Notes: a model not told the origin generated them from the letters alone. Counted from the stretch's first letter, positions 53,924-62,682 are shown. The stretch is DNA of 64,000 nucleotides from an uncultured bacterium (GCA_905215555.1 CAJMQU010000011.1:31716-95715), one strand, 5' to 3'. Made by a program: numbers and translations.

Positions 53924-54969
53924 GATTCTATCAGTGAAGAATAGATGATTTCATTACGGGGAATTTCTTTCAGCACCTTATGCCCCACCACCTTGTCGCG
54001 GTCCGCCCACTTGAAACCATCACCGGGACTTAATAAATGGATATCATCCTCTGTGATGACATCACCGGAGTGCAAAGTCTTATTGGTAGCGATGGAGCGT
54101 TCCAGCTTCACCTTTGCCGAAGCCACGGAAGCATCGATGTACAGTTCTTCTTTCCCCAACCAACGTTCAGCTATCCGGATGTCGCGTATCATGCGGTTCA
54201 CCCCGTCGGGACCGAGCGAGCCTTGCTGGTCGGTTCCCTTCATGCGGCGGTCGATGGTGACGTGCTTCTCTATCATTTCGGCACCCATTCCTACGGCAAC
54301 AATAGGGGCGGCGATGCCGATGGTGTGGTCGGAGAAACCGATAGTGTACTGGCCATAATGCTGTTTCAGGTAGCTGATAGTCTTCAGATTGAGATTATCG
54401 GGATGGGTAGGGTATTGGGATACGCAGTGCAGGATGGAAATATCATTATGATAGCGGGTGATCACTTCCAAGGCATCATCCAGTTCCTTCCTGCCCGCCA
54501 TGCCGGTGGACAGGATGATGGGTATCCGTGTCTCCGCCATCACTTCCAGCAATGGCAGATTGGTGAGGTCGCGGCTTGCCACTTTCAGGCGGTCGGGCGT
54601 GAAAAGTTTCAGCAGAGAGAGGCAGCCTTTTGAACAGAGCGTTTCTACAAAATCAAGCCCTAAAGATTTGGCGTGCTTATAGACTTCAAAGTGTTCCTCG
54701 TCCGTCAGCTCCAGGAAAGCGCGGTGCTCGCCGTAGGTGCGTCCGAAAGAATGGGGAGAATCGTAAGGACGATTCATCTGGGAGTCTGTCAGTTCCTCAT
54801 TCAAATCACGTTTGGTCATTTTCACGGCATCCATCGGACGAAGTTCTATATCGAACACTTCCTCACGGACGGGGCGGGATACCAGGTCTACAATCAATTT
54901 GGCTATATCAACGGAACCGTTATGGTTCTGACCGATTTCTCCTATTATATAAGTACTGTTCATTGTCAT
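53920..54969 (-). CDS. NeuB-family nonulosonate synthase
   Basis: A 349-residue enzyme with the family start YIIGEIGQNHNGSVDIAKLIVD, a barrel with VKMTKRD, HCVSQYPTHPDNLNL, GFSDHTIG and EKHVTIDRRMKGTDQQGSLGPDG, and a C-terminal SAF (antifreeze-like) domain (about 288-349). NeuB enzymes condense PEP with ManNAc, its 6-phosphate, mannose-6-phosphate or related sugars. With the adjacent phosphatase the substrate is probably a 6-phosphate. No NeuC or epimerase gene is nearby, which favours mannose-6-P (KDN) over ManNAc. Confidence 0.9.
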   Translation of the reverse strand: MTMNSTYIIGEIGQNHNGSVDIAKLIVDLVSRPVREEVFDIELRPMDAVKMTKRDLNEELTDSQMNRPYDSPHSFGRTYGEHRAFLELTDEEHFEVYKHAKSLGLDFVETLCSKGCLSLLKLFTPDRLKVASRDLTNLPLLEVMAETRIPIILSTGMAGRKELDDALEVITRYHNDISILHCVSQYPTHPDNLNLKTISYLKQHYGQYTIGFSDHTIGIAAPIVAVGMGAEMIEKHVTIDRRMKGTDQQGSLGPDGVNRMIRDIRIAERWLGKEELYIDASVASAKVKLERSIATNKTLHSGDVITEDDIHLLSPGDGFKWADRDKVVGHKVLKEIPRNEIIYSSLIES

Positions 54970-55006
54970 ATCAAGTTAAGAGGAATTTGACAGAGAGGCT
55001 AATTTA

Positions 55007-55759
55007 TTATTTTTCATTTCTCGCAATGTTCTCCAGCATCTTGGCGCGATATTCAGGATGCGCTTCCACCAGCCGCAAGAGGGCATGGACGCTATGGTCG
55101 GTCTTCTCGTAGAAGGTGGCATAAAGTTCCTGCAACAGGGTGAAGTCTTCCATCGTGTCGAGCGTGAAGCGGAGGTCGAAACGTCCTTCCAATTCAGCGG
55201 GCAAAGGCAAGAGGCGCACGTTGAAGGCTTCGGGATGCGTATAGAGATAGATGGTGACATGCTCCACATAGAGTTTTTCTTGTGTGGAGACAGCGGCACG
55301 GCGCAAAGCATTCGTAGTGGTCAGTTCAGCATACAGCCCCAAATGCGACTTGATGGTGGGCCGACCGTCGGCAAAGCCGTAAGCGATATAATCTGCCGGC
55401 GAGAAAGTATGTTCGGCAAAGAAGGTATTGAACGTTTCGGGACGCAGGAAAGGATTATCCGAACAGACACGAATGAAACGGTCGATGCCGAAAACTTCGG
55501 CGGCACGGATAAAGCGGTCGAGCACATTGTCTTCATCACCGCGGAAGCTAAGAATACCTGCCCGGTGGGCTACCTCCGCCAGTACGTCGTCCTGCGGGCG
55601 GTCGGTAGTGGCAAGTACAATACATTTGTCCGGACAAGCCTGCTTGATATTGGCTATCAGGATGTCGATAATGCGTTGTTCGCCATAGAAGGGAAGCAGA
55701 ATCTTGTTGTGCAGCCGGGTGGAGCCGGTGCGTGCCTGAATGATTATTCCATCTTTCAT
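55007..55759 (-). CDS. SpsF-like cytidylyltransferase (CMP-nonulosonate synthetase candidate)
   Basis: A 250-residue nucleotidyltransferase. It starts MKDGIIIQARTGSTRLHNKILLPF, the nucleotide-binding loop of the cytidylyltransferase family, with VLATTDRPQDD, DVLDRF and RVCSDNPFL. The SpsF type often accompanies SpsE/NeuB genes in surface-glycan loci. It probably activates the NeuB product with CTP. It overlaps the upstream DUF115-like gene by 4 bp and lies 37 bp before the NeuB-like gene. Confidence 0.82.
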   Translation of the reverse strand: MKDGIIIQARTGSTRLHNKILLPFYGEQRIIDILIANIKQACPDKCIVLATTDRPQDDVLAEVAHRAGILSFRGDEDNVLDRFIRAAEVFGIDRFIRVCSDNPFLRPETFNTFFAEHTFSPADYIAYGFADGRPTIKSHLGLYAELTTTNALRRAAVSTQEKLYVEHVTIYLYTHPEAFNVRLLPLPAELEGRFDLRFTLDTMEDFTLLQELYATFYEKTDHSVHALLRLVEAHPEYRAKMLENIARNEK

Positions 55760-56607
55760 AATTTCATCCGTTTAAAAGCATCGATATAAGAGCCGGGGGT
55801 GACGTTGATTACTTCCTTACCCAGCCGTCGGGCGTAGGCTTCGAGTATGAAATAAGACTTGAAAGCTACGTGCATGTGATAAAGTATGGTATAGAGCCGC
55901 GCGCTGTTCAGATTCTCCTGTTTCACGGTGTCAGCCTGCGATTTATTCTGGTCGTAGAAGTGCTTCTGGTGCATCAATACTACGTTATCATCCGTTACAG
56001 TGATTTCCGGCAGCCAGGAGTGGTCGGCACCAGCCAGATAAATATTTTTGAAAGGCAGTCGCAGTCCCACGGCAATGGACGGTATCAGCACGTTGTGCGG
56101 ACGCGGGACACCCCAGCCCCGACGGAATATCCAGTTGCAGAAGTTCTGAAAACCTTCAATCGGGGTGGTGTTGTAGATATAGAGCTTGATGTGGGGATTG
56201 CCCGCCAGAAGCGGTTGCCAATCCTTGTTCTTCAAAGCTCGGGCGGGGACAAAGAAGTTCATATCCCAAGTGGTCTTCTCGGCCATCGTCTTGAACAGTT
56301 GTATGCGCTTTTCGGGAACAATCCAGAACAGTGGGTCTGCAATCAGATAGATTTCGGGGCGGAGGCGCTCGAACATAGGCGAGGTGACACAGAAATTCAC
56401 CGCCAGCAAGGTTTTTCCCTTAATGAAGTCTGCCGACTCTTCTACCGTGCGATTCAACGAGGGGCCATTAGCCAATATCAGCAATTCGTCCGGATTGCCG
56501 AAAGAAGACGGCAAACGCGTACTCCACTTAGATTGTAACAGGATTTTCACTATACTAAGGAAGCACTGCCAAAGCTGCTCCAACCATTTCAAGCCTTTTT
56601 CTCCCAT
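55756..56607 (-). CDS. DUF115/sialyltransferase-like protein
   Basis: A 283-residue protein. The segment ELLILANGPSLNRTVEES (about 40-57) carries the (G/A)NGPSL motif shared by DUF115/MptE-like proteins and GT42 sialyltransferases such as Campylobacter CstI/CstII. Later, NVLIPSIAVGLRLPFKNIYLAGADHSW matches the position of the VAxALGYKEIYLxGxD region in those enzymes. A hydrophobic N-terminus (about 9-25) may tether it to the membrane. As the first gene of the nonulosonate cluster it is the best candidate for the transferase that uses the CMP-sugar. This is inference from motifs and position. Confidence 0.65.
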   Translation of the reverse strand: MGEKGLKWLEQLWQCFLSIVKILLQSKWSTRLPSSFGNPDELLILANGPSLNRTVEESADFIKGKTLLAVNFCVTSPMFERLRPEIYLIADPLFWIVPEKRIQLFKTMAEKTTWDMNFFVPARALKNKDWQPLLAGNPHIKLYIYNTTPIEGFQNFCNWIFRRGWGVPRPHNVLIPSIAVGLRLPFKNIYLAGADHSWLPEITVTDDNVVLMHQKHFYDQNKSQADTVKQENLNSARLYTILYHMHVAFKSYFILEAYARRLGKEVINVTPGSYIDAFKRMKL

Positions 56608-56644
56608 ATTATATTCTAACTAATATTTCAATTTATATCCCTTG

Positions 56645-56652
56645 CAAAGATA
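56645..56652 (-). promoter_or_regulatory. -7 box of the nonulosonate operon
   Basis: TATCTTTG on the minus strand, a full match, 38 bp before the start at 56607. One promoter could serve all five genes down to 52537. Confidence 0.55.
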
Positions 56653-56715
56653 GATACTTTAGCGTTCACTGGCTAAAAAAACCGCGAATTTGTGGATAGA
56701 AAGCGGCAAAAGCAG

Positions 56716-56723
56716 TACTTTTG
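56716..56723 (+). promoter_or_regulatory. -7 box of the GT4/GT4/GT2 operon
   Basis: TACTTTTG is a full match with TTTG at 56689-56692 as a possible -33. It lies 17 bp before the ATG at 56741, so the leader is very short. Confidence 0.55.
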
Positions 56724-56740
56724 CCAAAACATTCCGCAAC

Positions 56741-58018
56741 ATGAGAGTACTTATTATCAATACGTCCGAAAAAACAGGCGGAGCCGCCATTGCCGCCAGA
56801 CGCCTGATGGAATCGCTCCATACAGCGGGAACAGAGGTGAAAATGCTCGTTCTGCACAAAGAAAGCCAGTCGGATTTAGTGATTCCGGTGGGCAGGAACT
56901 GGCAAAAAAAATGCACTTTCCTCTTCGAAAGGCTGGTCATCTGGACGAATAATCTTTTCAGCCGGAAGAACCTCTTCACCGTCTCCATTGCCAACACCGG
57001 CTTCAACGTAACCCGACTGCCTGCGTTCCGGGAAGCCGACATCATACACCTTCACTGGATTAACCAGGGCATGCTCTCCATCTGCAACATACAGGAAATC
57101 CTGCAATCGGGAAAACCCGTCGTCTGGACCATGCACGACATGTGGGAGTGCACAGCCATCTGTCACCACGCCCACACCTGCACCCGTTTCAAAAGCGAAT
57201 GCCGGGACTGCCGCTTCCTGCGCTTCCCCAGCCGGAACGACCTGGCACATCGTGTTTTCAAGAAGAAACAGAAACTATTCGTCCATGCCGGTCAACTGAA
57301 TATCGTAGCAGTCAGCACATGGCTCTCCTTGCAAGTCCGCCAAAGCACTTTGCTTAAGGAAAGACCTGTTTCCGTCATTCCCAATACACTCTCACCTACC
57401 GACTTCCGGATGATGGACAAGGTATCATCCCGAAAAGAACTGGCACTGCCCGCCGACAAACACATCATCCTCTTCGGCGCCGCCCGCATCGACGACCCCA
57501 TAAAGGGAGTGGAATATCTGCTGCAAGCACTCAGCCTGCTGATTGAAAAAAGACAGTTCCGGCAAAAAGAACTTCATCTCGCCCTGTTCGGAAGAATTAA
57601 GCATCCGGAGAAACTGTTTGCCGCCATCCCCGTCAGTTATACCTGGTTCGGGAGAATCAGCGATACCGGCATACTCTCGCAATTGTACTCCGCCGCAGAC
57701 GTCACCGTCTCCGCCTCTTTCTACGAGACATTTGGACAGACACTCATCGAGGCACAAGCCTGCGGTTGCGTCCCCGTATCTTTCGGCAACAGCGGACAGG
57801 CAGACATCATCCGGCACAAGGAGAATGGTTTTCTGGCCGATTATCTCTCTGCCGAAAGTCTGGCGGAAGGCATCCGATGGGGAGTGACCGAAGCTCAGGA
57901 TACTTTATCAAAGGAAGAGATGCGAAGCCGCGTTTTTGAACAATATTCCGGTGAAGTCGTTGCAAAAGAATATCTGACTCTCTATCAAAATCTAAAAAAG
58001 AAAAAGGTGATACAATGA
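56741..58018 (+). CDS. GT4 glycosyltransferase, first of a tandem pair
   Basis: A 425-residue GT-B enzyme. The ATG at 56741 (MRVLIINTSEKTGGAAIAARRLMESL) is chosen from comparison with the next gene; the -7 box lies just before it. HLHWINQGMLS and VVWTMHDMWECTAICHH are typical of WcaC-like GT4 proteins, with a Cys/His-rich insert at about 130-165. The C-terminal Rossmann domain has IILFGAARIDDPIKGVEYL and ASFYETFGQTLIEAQACGCVPV with the E(x7)E motif. It is a paralogue of the next gene, and their ends overlap by ATGA. Confidence 0.87.
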   Translation: MRVLIINTSEKTGGAAIAARRLMESLHTAGTEVKMLVLHKESQSDLVIPVGRNWQKKCTFLFERLVIWTNNLFSRKNLFTVSIANTGFNVTRLPAFREADIIHLHWINQGMLSICNIQEILQSGKPVVWTMHDMWECTAICHHAHTCTRFKSECRDCRFLRFPSRNDLAHRVFKKKQKLFVHAGQLNIVAVSTWLSLQVRQSTLLKERPVSVIPNTLSPTDFRMMDKVSSRKELALPADKHIILFGAARIDDPIKGVEYLLQALSLLIEKRQFRQKELHLALFGRIKHPEKLFAAIPVSYTWFGRISDTGILSQLYSAADVTVSASFYETFGQTLIEAQACGCVPVSFGNSGQADIIRHKENGFLADYLSAESLAEGIRWGVTEAQDTLSKEEMRSRVFEQYSGEVVAKEYLTLYQNLKKKKVIQ

Positions 58019-59280
58019 GAATACTACTTATCAATACCACAGAGAAGATAGGCGGGCCTGCCGTAGCCGCCAGTCGCCTTATGGAAGCTCTTAAAAACAA
58101 CGGCATCAAAGCCAAACTGTTGGTGCGCGACAAACAGACCGAACAAATCACCGTCGTAGAACTAAACCACAACCTGCGCATGGTGTGGAAGTTCGTATGG
58201 GAACGGATTGTCATCTGGAAAGCCAACCACTTCAACAAAAAACACCTCTTCGCCGTAGACATTGCCAATACGGGCACGGACATCACCGCCCTGCCGGAAT
58301 TCCAGCAAGCGGACGTCATACACTTCCACTGGATAAACCAGGGAATGCTTTCTTTGAAGAACATCGAAAAGATTCTAGCATCAGGCAAGCCCGTGGTATG
58401 GACTATGCACGATATGTGGCCCTGCACCGGCATCTGCCACTACTCCGGCGGTTGCACGCACTACGAAGAAGAATGTCATCATTGCCCCTTCATCCACAAC
58501 GGAAGCCGGAAGCGGGACCTCTCCCACCGCACTTTCCTCAAAAAGCAAAAGCTGTATGAGGGACGTCACATCAACTTCGTAGCCTGTAGCCACTGGCTCG
58601 AAGAGCGTGCCCGGAAAAGCGCTCTGTTCAGCGGACACAACATCACAAGTATCCCCAACCCCATCAATACCAATCTCTTCAAACCGCATAACAAAAAGGC
58701 CGCCCGTGAGAAGTGCATGCTTCCGCAAGACAGCAAACTTATCCTGTTCGGCTCGGTGAAGATTATGGACAGCCGGAAGGGAGTTGAGTATATGATTAAA
58801 GCCTGCAAGCTGTTGGCAGAAAAGCATCCGGAGCTGAAAGACCAACTGGGCCTTGTCGTCTTCGGCAATCAGTCGCAACAGCTACAGAACATGCTGCCTT
58901 TCAAGGTCTACCCGCTCGATTTCGTCAGCAACGAACACCAGCTGGTGGATATCTATAACGCAGTAGATCTCTTCGTCACCTCATCGCTGGAAGAGAACCT
59001 TCCGAATACCATCATGGAGGCTATGTCCTGCGGAATTCCCTGCGTAGGCTTCAACGTGGGCGGCATACCGGAAATGATAGACCACCTGCACAACGGCTAT
59101 GTGGCACAATACAAATCGGTCGAAGACTTCGCCAACGGCATCCACTGGATACTGACCGAACCCGAATACGCCACCCTTGCCGAACAAGCGTGCCGGAAAG
59201 CCGTCAACAACTATTCCGAAAGGGCCATTGCCAAGAGATACATCGACGTTTATAACAAAATAACCGGAAGACATGCATAA
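58015..59280 (+). CDS. GT4 glycosyltransferase, second of a tandem pair
   Basis: A 421-residue GT-B enzyme with the same order of motifs as the preceding gene: MRILLINTTEKIGGPAVAASRLMEAL, FHWINQGMLSLKNIEKIL, VVWTMHDMWPCTGICHY, then SLEENLPNTIMEAMSCGIPCVGF. The two are clearly paralogues from tandem duplication that have diverged, so they probably add different sugars or make successive linkages. It overlaps the next gene by 8 bp. Confidence 0.87.
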   Translation: MRILLINTTEKIGGPAVAASRLMEALKNNGIKAKLLVRDKQTEQITVVELNHNLRMVWKFVWERIVIWKANHFNKKHLFAVDIANTGTDITALPEFQQADVIHFHWINQGMLSLKNIEKILASGKPVVWTMHDMWPCTGICHYSGGCTHYEEECHHCPFIHNGSRKRDLSHRTFLKKQKLYEGRHINFVACSHWLEERARKSALFSGHNITSIPNPINTNLFKPHNKKAAREKCMLPQDSKLILFGSVKIMDSRKGVEYMIKACKLLAEKHPELKDQLGLVVFGNQSQQLQNMLPFKVYPLDFVSNEHQLVDIYNAVDLFVTSSLEENLPNTIMEAMSCGIPCVGFNVGGIPEMIDHLHNGYVAQYKSVEDFANGIHWILTEPEYATLAEQACRKAVNNYSERAIAKRYIDVYNKITGRHA

Positions 59281-60019
59281 CCGTACCACCCCGAAGTTCA
59301 GCATCATCACCGTGACTTACAATGCCGAAGCGGTATTGGAGGATACCATACAGAGTGTCATTTCCCAAACCTACCATCACGTGGAGTATATCATCGTAGA
59401 CGGCGCGTCCAAAGACCAGACCCTCGCCATTGCCGAAAGATACCGCGACCACATCACTCGAATCGTCAGCGAACCGGACAAGGGACTCTACGACGCCATG
59501 AACAAGGGCATACGGCTGGCTACAGGCGATTATCTTTGCTTTCTCAATGCCGGTGACAGTTTCCACGAAGACGATACGTTGCAACAGATGGTGCACACTT
59601 TGGGTATCGGTGAACTGCCGGACGTGATTTATGGCGAAACCGCTTTAGTTGATAAGGAAAGGCACTTCCTACGTATGCGCCGCCTCTCCACTCCCGAAGT
59701 GCTGACATGGAAGAGCTTCAAACAAGGCATGCTCGTTTGTCACCAAGCGTTTTTCGCCAAACGCAGCCTTGCCATGCCTTATGATATGCGCTACCGCTTT
59801 TCTGCCGACTTCGACTGGTGCATCCGCATCATGAAAAAAGCGCGGACGCTGCACAACACGCATCTCACGCTTATCGACTATCTGGAGGAGGGTATGACCA
59901 CACAGAACCAAAAGGCCTCTCTGCGGGAACGCTTCCGGATTATGGCACAGCATTACGGGCTGGCAAGCACCGTAGCACATCATGCATGGTTTGTGCTACG
60001 GGCAGTGCTGAAGAAGTAA
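59273..60019 (+). CDS. GT2 glycosyltransferase (WcaA-like)
   Basis: A 248-residue GT-A enzyme. It begins with FSIITVTYNAEAVLEDTIQSVISQTYHHVEYIIVDGASKDQT, then SEPDKGLYDAMNKGI with the DxxxD pattern and FLNAGD. RFSADFDWCIRIMKK near the end is the acceptor-side motif. It ends the three-gene operon. No terminator is evident in the following 100 bp, which is convergent with the sirtuin gene. Confidence 0.88.
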   Translation: MHNRTTPKFSIITVTYNAEAVLEDTIQSVISQTYHHVEYIIVDGASKDQTLAIAERYRDHITRIVSEPDKGLYDAMNKGIRLATGDYLCFLNAGDSFHEDDTLQQMVHTLGIGELPDVIYGETALVDKERHFLRMRRLSTPEVLTWKSFKQGMLVCHQAFFAKRSLAMPYDMRYRFSADFDWCIRIMKKARTLHNTHLTLIDYLEEGMTTQNQKASLRERFRIMAQHYGLASTVAHHAWFVLRAVLKK

Positions 60020-60120
60020 GACGCCAAAACAAAGCCTATACTTCGCGCCTGATAACAGACGAGTTTTTGCCACCGTAATTAGTATAAATATCTGTTTGTA
60101 GTTCGCTATAACAGTGAAAG

Positions 60121-60819
60121 TTAACGAAGGATCTCTTTCTCCAGTTCCTTCACCCCTTCCGAGGCGCCTTTCCGAATAACATGTATCCACCTCATGGAGT
60201 GGGTATCCACAGGCTTCGGGTCAATCAGATAAACCTCTGCTGTCCGCGGAACATAATTCAGAAGGCCCGCTGCCGGATACACATTCATCGAAGTGCCTAT
60301 GATTACGAAAATATCTGCTTTCTCCACATAGTTGATAGCCGTTTCTATCTCCGGCACAGCCTCTCCAAACCAGACTATGAACGGACGCAACTGCGAACCG
60401 TCGCCTGCCTTGTCGCCCATCTTCACTTCATATTCCTCCGGCTTCAGTTCCTTTACGTAACAGGGGTTATAGGGATCACGACTGGAACAGACCTTCGTAA
60501 GTTCTCCATGCAGGTGGATGACATGTGTGCTTCCGGCACGCTCGTGCAGATTATCCACATTCTGCGTAATCACCGTCACATTGAAGTCCTTCTCCAATTC
60601 GGCAAGTCTGATGTGCCCTGCATTCGGCTCCACATCGAGCAACTGCTTACGGCGCTCATTATAGAAGTTAATCACCAACTCCGGATCACGCGCATATCCC
60701 TCGGCACTGGCAACCTGCATCACCGGATATTTATCCCACAGCCCGCCCGCATCACGAAACGTACTGATACCACTCTCGGCACTCATTCCGGCACCGGACA
60801 AAATGACCAAGTTCTTCAT
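60121..60819 (-). CDS. NAD-dependent protein deacylase (sirtuin, CobB-like)
   Basis: A 232-residue sirtuin. It has GAGMSAESGISTFRD, the NAD site TQNVDNLHERAG and the catalytic His in HLHGEL. Tyr53 and Arg56 (FYNERR) form the YxxR pocket of class III desuccinylases/demalonylases. The zinc-binding region has only two cysteines (VCSSRDPYNPCY), and the second pair present in E. coli CobB is missing, so it may fold without zinc. It removes acyl groups from lysine using NAD. Confidence 0.9.
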   Translation of the reverse strand: MKNLVILSGAGMSAESGISTFRDAGGLWDKYPVMQVASAEGYARDPELVINFYNERRKQLLDVEPNAGHIRLAELEKDFNVTVITQNVDNLHERAGSTHVIHLHGELTKVCSSRDPYNPCYVKELKPEEYEVKMGDKAGDGSQLRPFIVWFGEAVPEIETAINYVEKADIFVIIGTSMNVYPAAGLLNYVPRTAEVYLIDPKPVDTHSMRWIHVIRKGASEGVKELEKEILR

Positions 60820-60944
60820 ACCAAATCTCCTTTCTATTCTATTATTACAGTTAGTTTCTCACAAAAATACAGAAGATTACCGAAGTTGCCACAGATATAA
60901 GAAAATTTAAATCTAAAAAGCATAAATCATTCGAATAAAACACT

Positions 60945-60952
60945 TACTTTTG
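60945..60952 (+). promoter_or_regulatory. -7 box of the FKBP gene pair
   Basis: TACTTTTG is a full match, 62 bp before the first FKBP start. Confidence 0.55.
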
Positions 60953-61014
60953 CGACTTGTAATTTTGCAACTGACTGAAAGATAAATCAGTTTCAGTCTC
61001 AACCCAAAAGATAT

Positions 61015-61611
61015 ATGGACAAATTTAGTTACGCTATCGGCCTTGGAATAGGTCAGAATTTATTAAGCATGGGTGCTAAAGGCATCGAAGTAAATGACTT
61101 TGCACAAGCCATCAAAGACGTATTGGAAGGAAACAAAACCGCTATTTCGCACGCAGAAGCCCGTGATATAGTGAACAAATACTTCGCAGAATTGGAAGAG
61201 AAAATGAATGCCGCCAGCATAGAACAAGGAAAAAAATACCTGGAAGAGAATAAGAAACGTCCGGGCGTTGTCACCCTGCCCAGTGGCCTGCAATACGAAG
61301 TCATCAACGAAGGCAACGTAGGAAAGTATGCCACAGCCACCGACCAGGTGAAATGCCATTACGAAGGTACGCTGATTGACGGAACCCTGTTCGACAGCTC
61401 TATCAAACGCGGACAACCCGCTGTATTCGGGGTGAACCAAGTGATTCCCGGCTGGGTGGAAGCTTTGCAGCTGATGCCCGAAGGCGCCAAATGGAAACTC
61501 TATATTCCTTCCGACTTAGCTTACGGCGCACAAGGCGCAGGCGAAATGATTCCGCCTCACAGCACACTGGTATTCGAAGTAGAACTGTTAGAAATATTAT
61601 CTCAAAAATAA
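61015..61611 (+). CDS. FKBP-type peptidyl-prolyl isomerase (FklB/FkpA-like)
   Basis: A 198-residue isomerase with an N-terminal helical dimerisation domain (about 1-80, SYAIGLGIGQNL to KYLEENKKRPGV) and a C-terminal FKBP domain (about 90-196: VKCHYEGTLIDGTLFDSS, VIPGWVEALQLMPEGAKWKLYIP). No signal peptide is seen, so it is probably cytosolic, unlike the next gene. It helps folding of proline-containing proteins. It is 14 bp upstream of a related lipoprotein isomerase. Confidence 0.9.
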   Translation: MDKFSYAIGLGIGQNLLSMGAKGIEVNDFAQAIKDVLEGNKTAISHAEARDIVNKYFAELEEKMNAASIEQGKKYLEENKKRPGVVTLPSGLQYEVINEGNVGKYATATDQVKCHYEGTLIDGTLFDSSIKRGQPAVFGVNQVIPGWVEALQLMPEGAKWKLYIPSDLAYGAQGAGEMIPPHSTLVFEVELLEILSQK

Positions 61612-61625
61612 ATAGTAAAAGCAAA

Positions 61626-62492
61626 ATGAAAAAAGTAACATTAATCATGGCTCTCGCAGTAGGCGCAGGTTTAGCTTCCTGTACTGCACAAAGCCCGAAA
61701 GCAAATCTGAAAACAGATGTAGACTCATTATCCTATGCCATTGGTATGGCTCGTACCGAAGGTCTGACTCAGTACCTGATGCAACAAGGTGTTGACACTA
61801 CCCAGATGGCCGAATTCATCAAAGGTTTCAATGAAGGCGCTGCCAAGACCAGCAAAAAAGACGTTGCTTACATGACCGGTATGCAAATCGGCCAGATGGT
61901 AGGCAAACAATGGGTAGAAGGTTTCAACCAACAAATTTTCGGTAACGACTCTACTCAAAGCATTAGCCGCGAAAACCTGCTGGCAGGTTTCATCGCAGGT
62001 ATCACGGACAAGACCAACGTGATGAGCAAAGAAGCCGCAACAGCTTATATGCGCGAAGGTATGGAAACCATCAAGGAAAAAGCCCTGGCCGTTAAATACG
62101 CTGACAACAAAGCTGCCGGCGAGAAGTTCCTTGCCGAAAACAAGACTAAAGAAGGCGTTGTAACTACTCCGAGCGGTCTGCAATACAAAATCATCACCAA
62201 AGGTACAGGTGAAATTCCTGCCGACACCAGCAAGGTGAAAGTAAACTATAAAGGTACTTTGATTGACGGTACTGAATTCGACAGCTCTTACAAGCGTAAC
62301 GAACCGACCACTTTCCGCGCCAACCAAGTTATTAAAGGTTGGACAGAAGCCCTCACCATGATGCCTGTAGGTTCTAAATGGGAAATCTATATTCCTCAGG
62401 AACTGGGTTACGGTGGCAGAGAAACAGGCGGCCAGATCAAACCGTTCTCAGCTTTGGTGTTTGAAGTAGAACTCGTTAGCATCGAGAAATAA
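61626..62492 (+). CDS. FKBP-type peptidyl-prolyl isomerase, lipoprotein
   Basis: A 288-residue protein with lipobox GLASC (MKKVTLIMALAVGAGLASC). The ATG at 61626 is chosen because the signal peptide starts there; an upstream start would lie within the preceding gene. It has the same two-domain plan as its neighbour: a helical domain (about 30-175) and an FKBP domain (about 180-288) with VKVNYKGTLIDGTEFDSS and VIKGWTEALTMMPVGSKWEIYIP. It probably acts in the periplasm. The pair looks like a duplication that supplies one isomerase for each compartment. Confidence 0.9.
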   Translation: MKKVTLIMALAVGAGLASCTAQSPKANLKTDVDSLSYAIGMARTEGLTQYLMQQGVDTTQMAEFIKGFNEGAAKTSKKDVAYMTGMQIGQMVGKQWVEGFNQQIFGNDSTQSISRENLLAGFIAGITDKTNVMSKEAATAYMREGMETIKEKALAVKYADNKAAGEKFLAENKTKEGVVTTPSGLQYKIITKGTGEIPADTSKVKVNYKGTLIDGTEFDSSYKRNEPTTFRANQVIKGWTEALTMMPVGSKWEIYIPQELGYGGRETGGQIKPFSALVFEVELVSIEK

Positions 62493-62530
62493 CAACCGGC
62501 TGAAGACTCACCTTTAACCGTACGAACTTG

Positions 62531-62580
62531 GCGGACGAACAGATGTGAACAAAAACATCTGCTTCGTCCGCTTCTTTTTT
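62531..62580 (+). terminator. Terminator of the FKBP operon
   Basis: GCGGACGAACAGATG (62531-62545) pairs with CATCTGCTTCGTCCGC (62556-62571), with one bulged base, followed by a T run. Confidence 0.88.
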
Positions 62581-62632
62581 ACTTATTCTTTATTTTTTCC
62601 TCCTTTTATATAGAGAAATTAAAATAAAGTCC

Positions 62633-62640
62633 TATATTTG
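62633..62640 (+). promoter_or_regulatory. -7 box of the lrp-like gene
   Basis: TATATTTG is a full match, 42 bp before the start codon. Confidence 0.55.
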
Positions 62641-62682
62641 CTTACTATTTGATAAAAATAAGAACTTACACTAATTGATATT

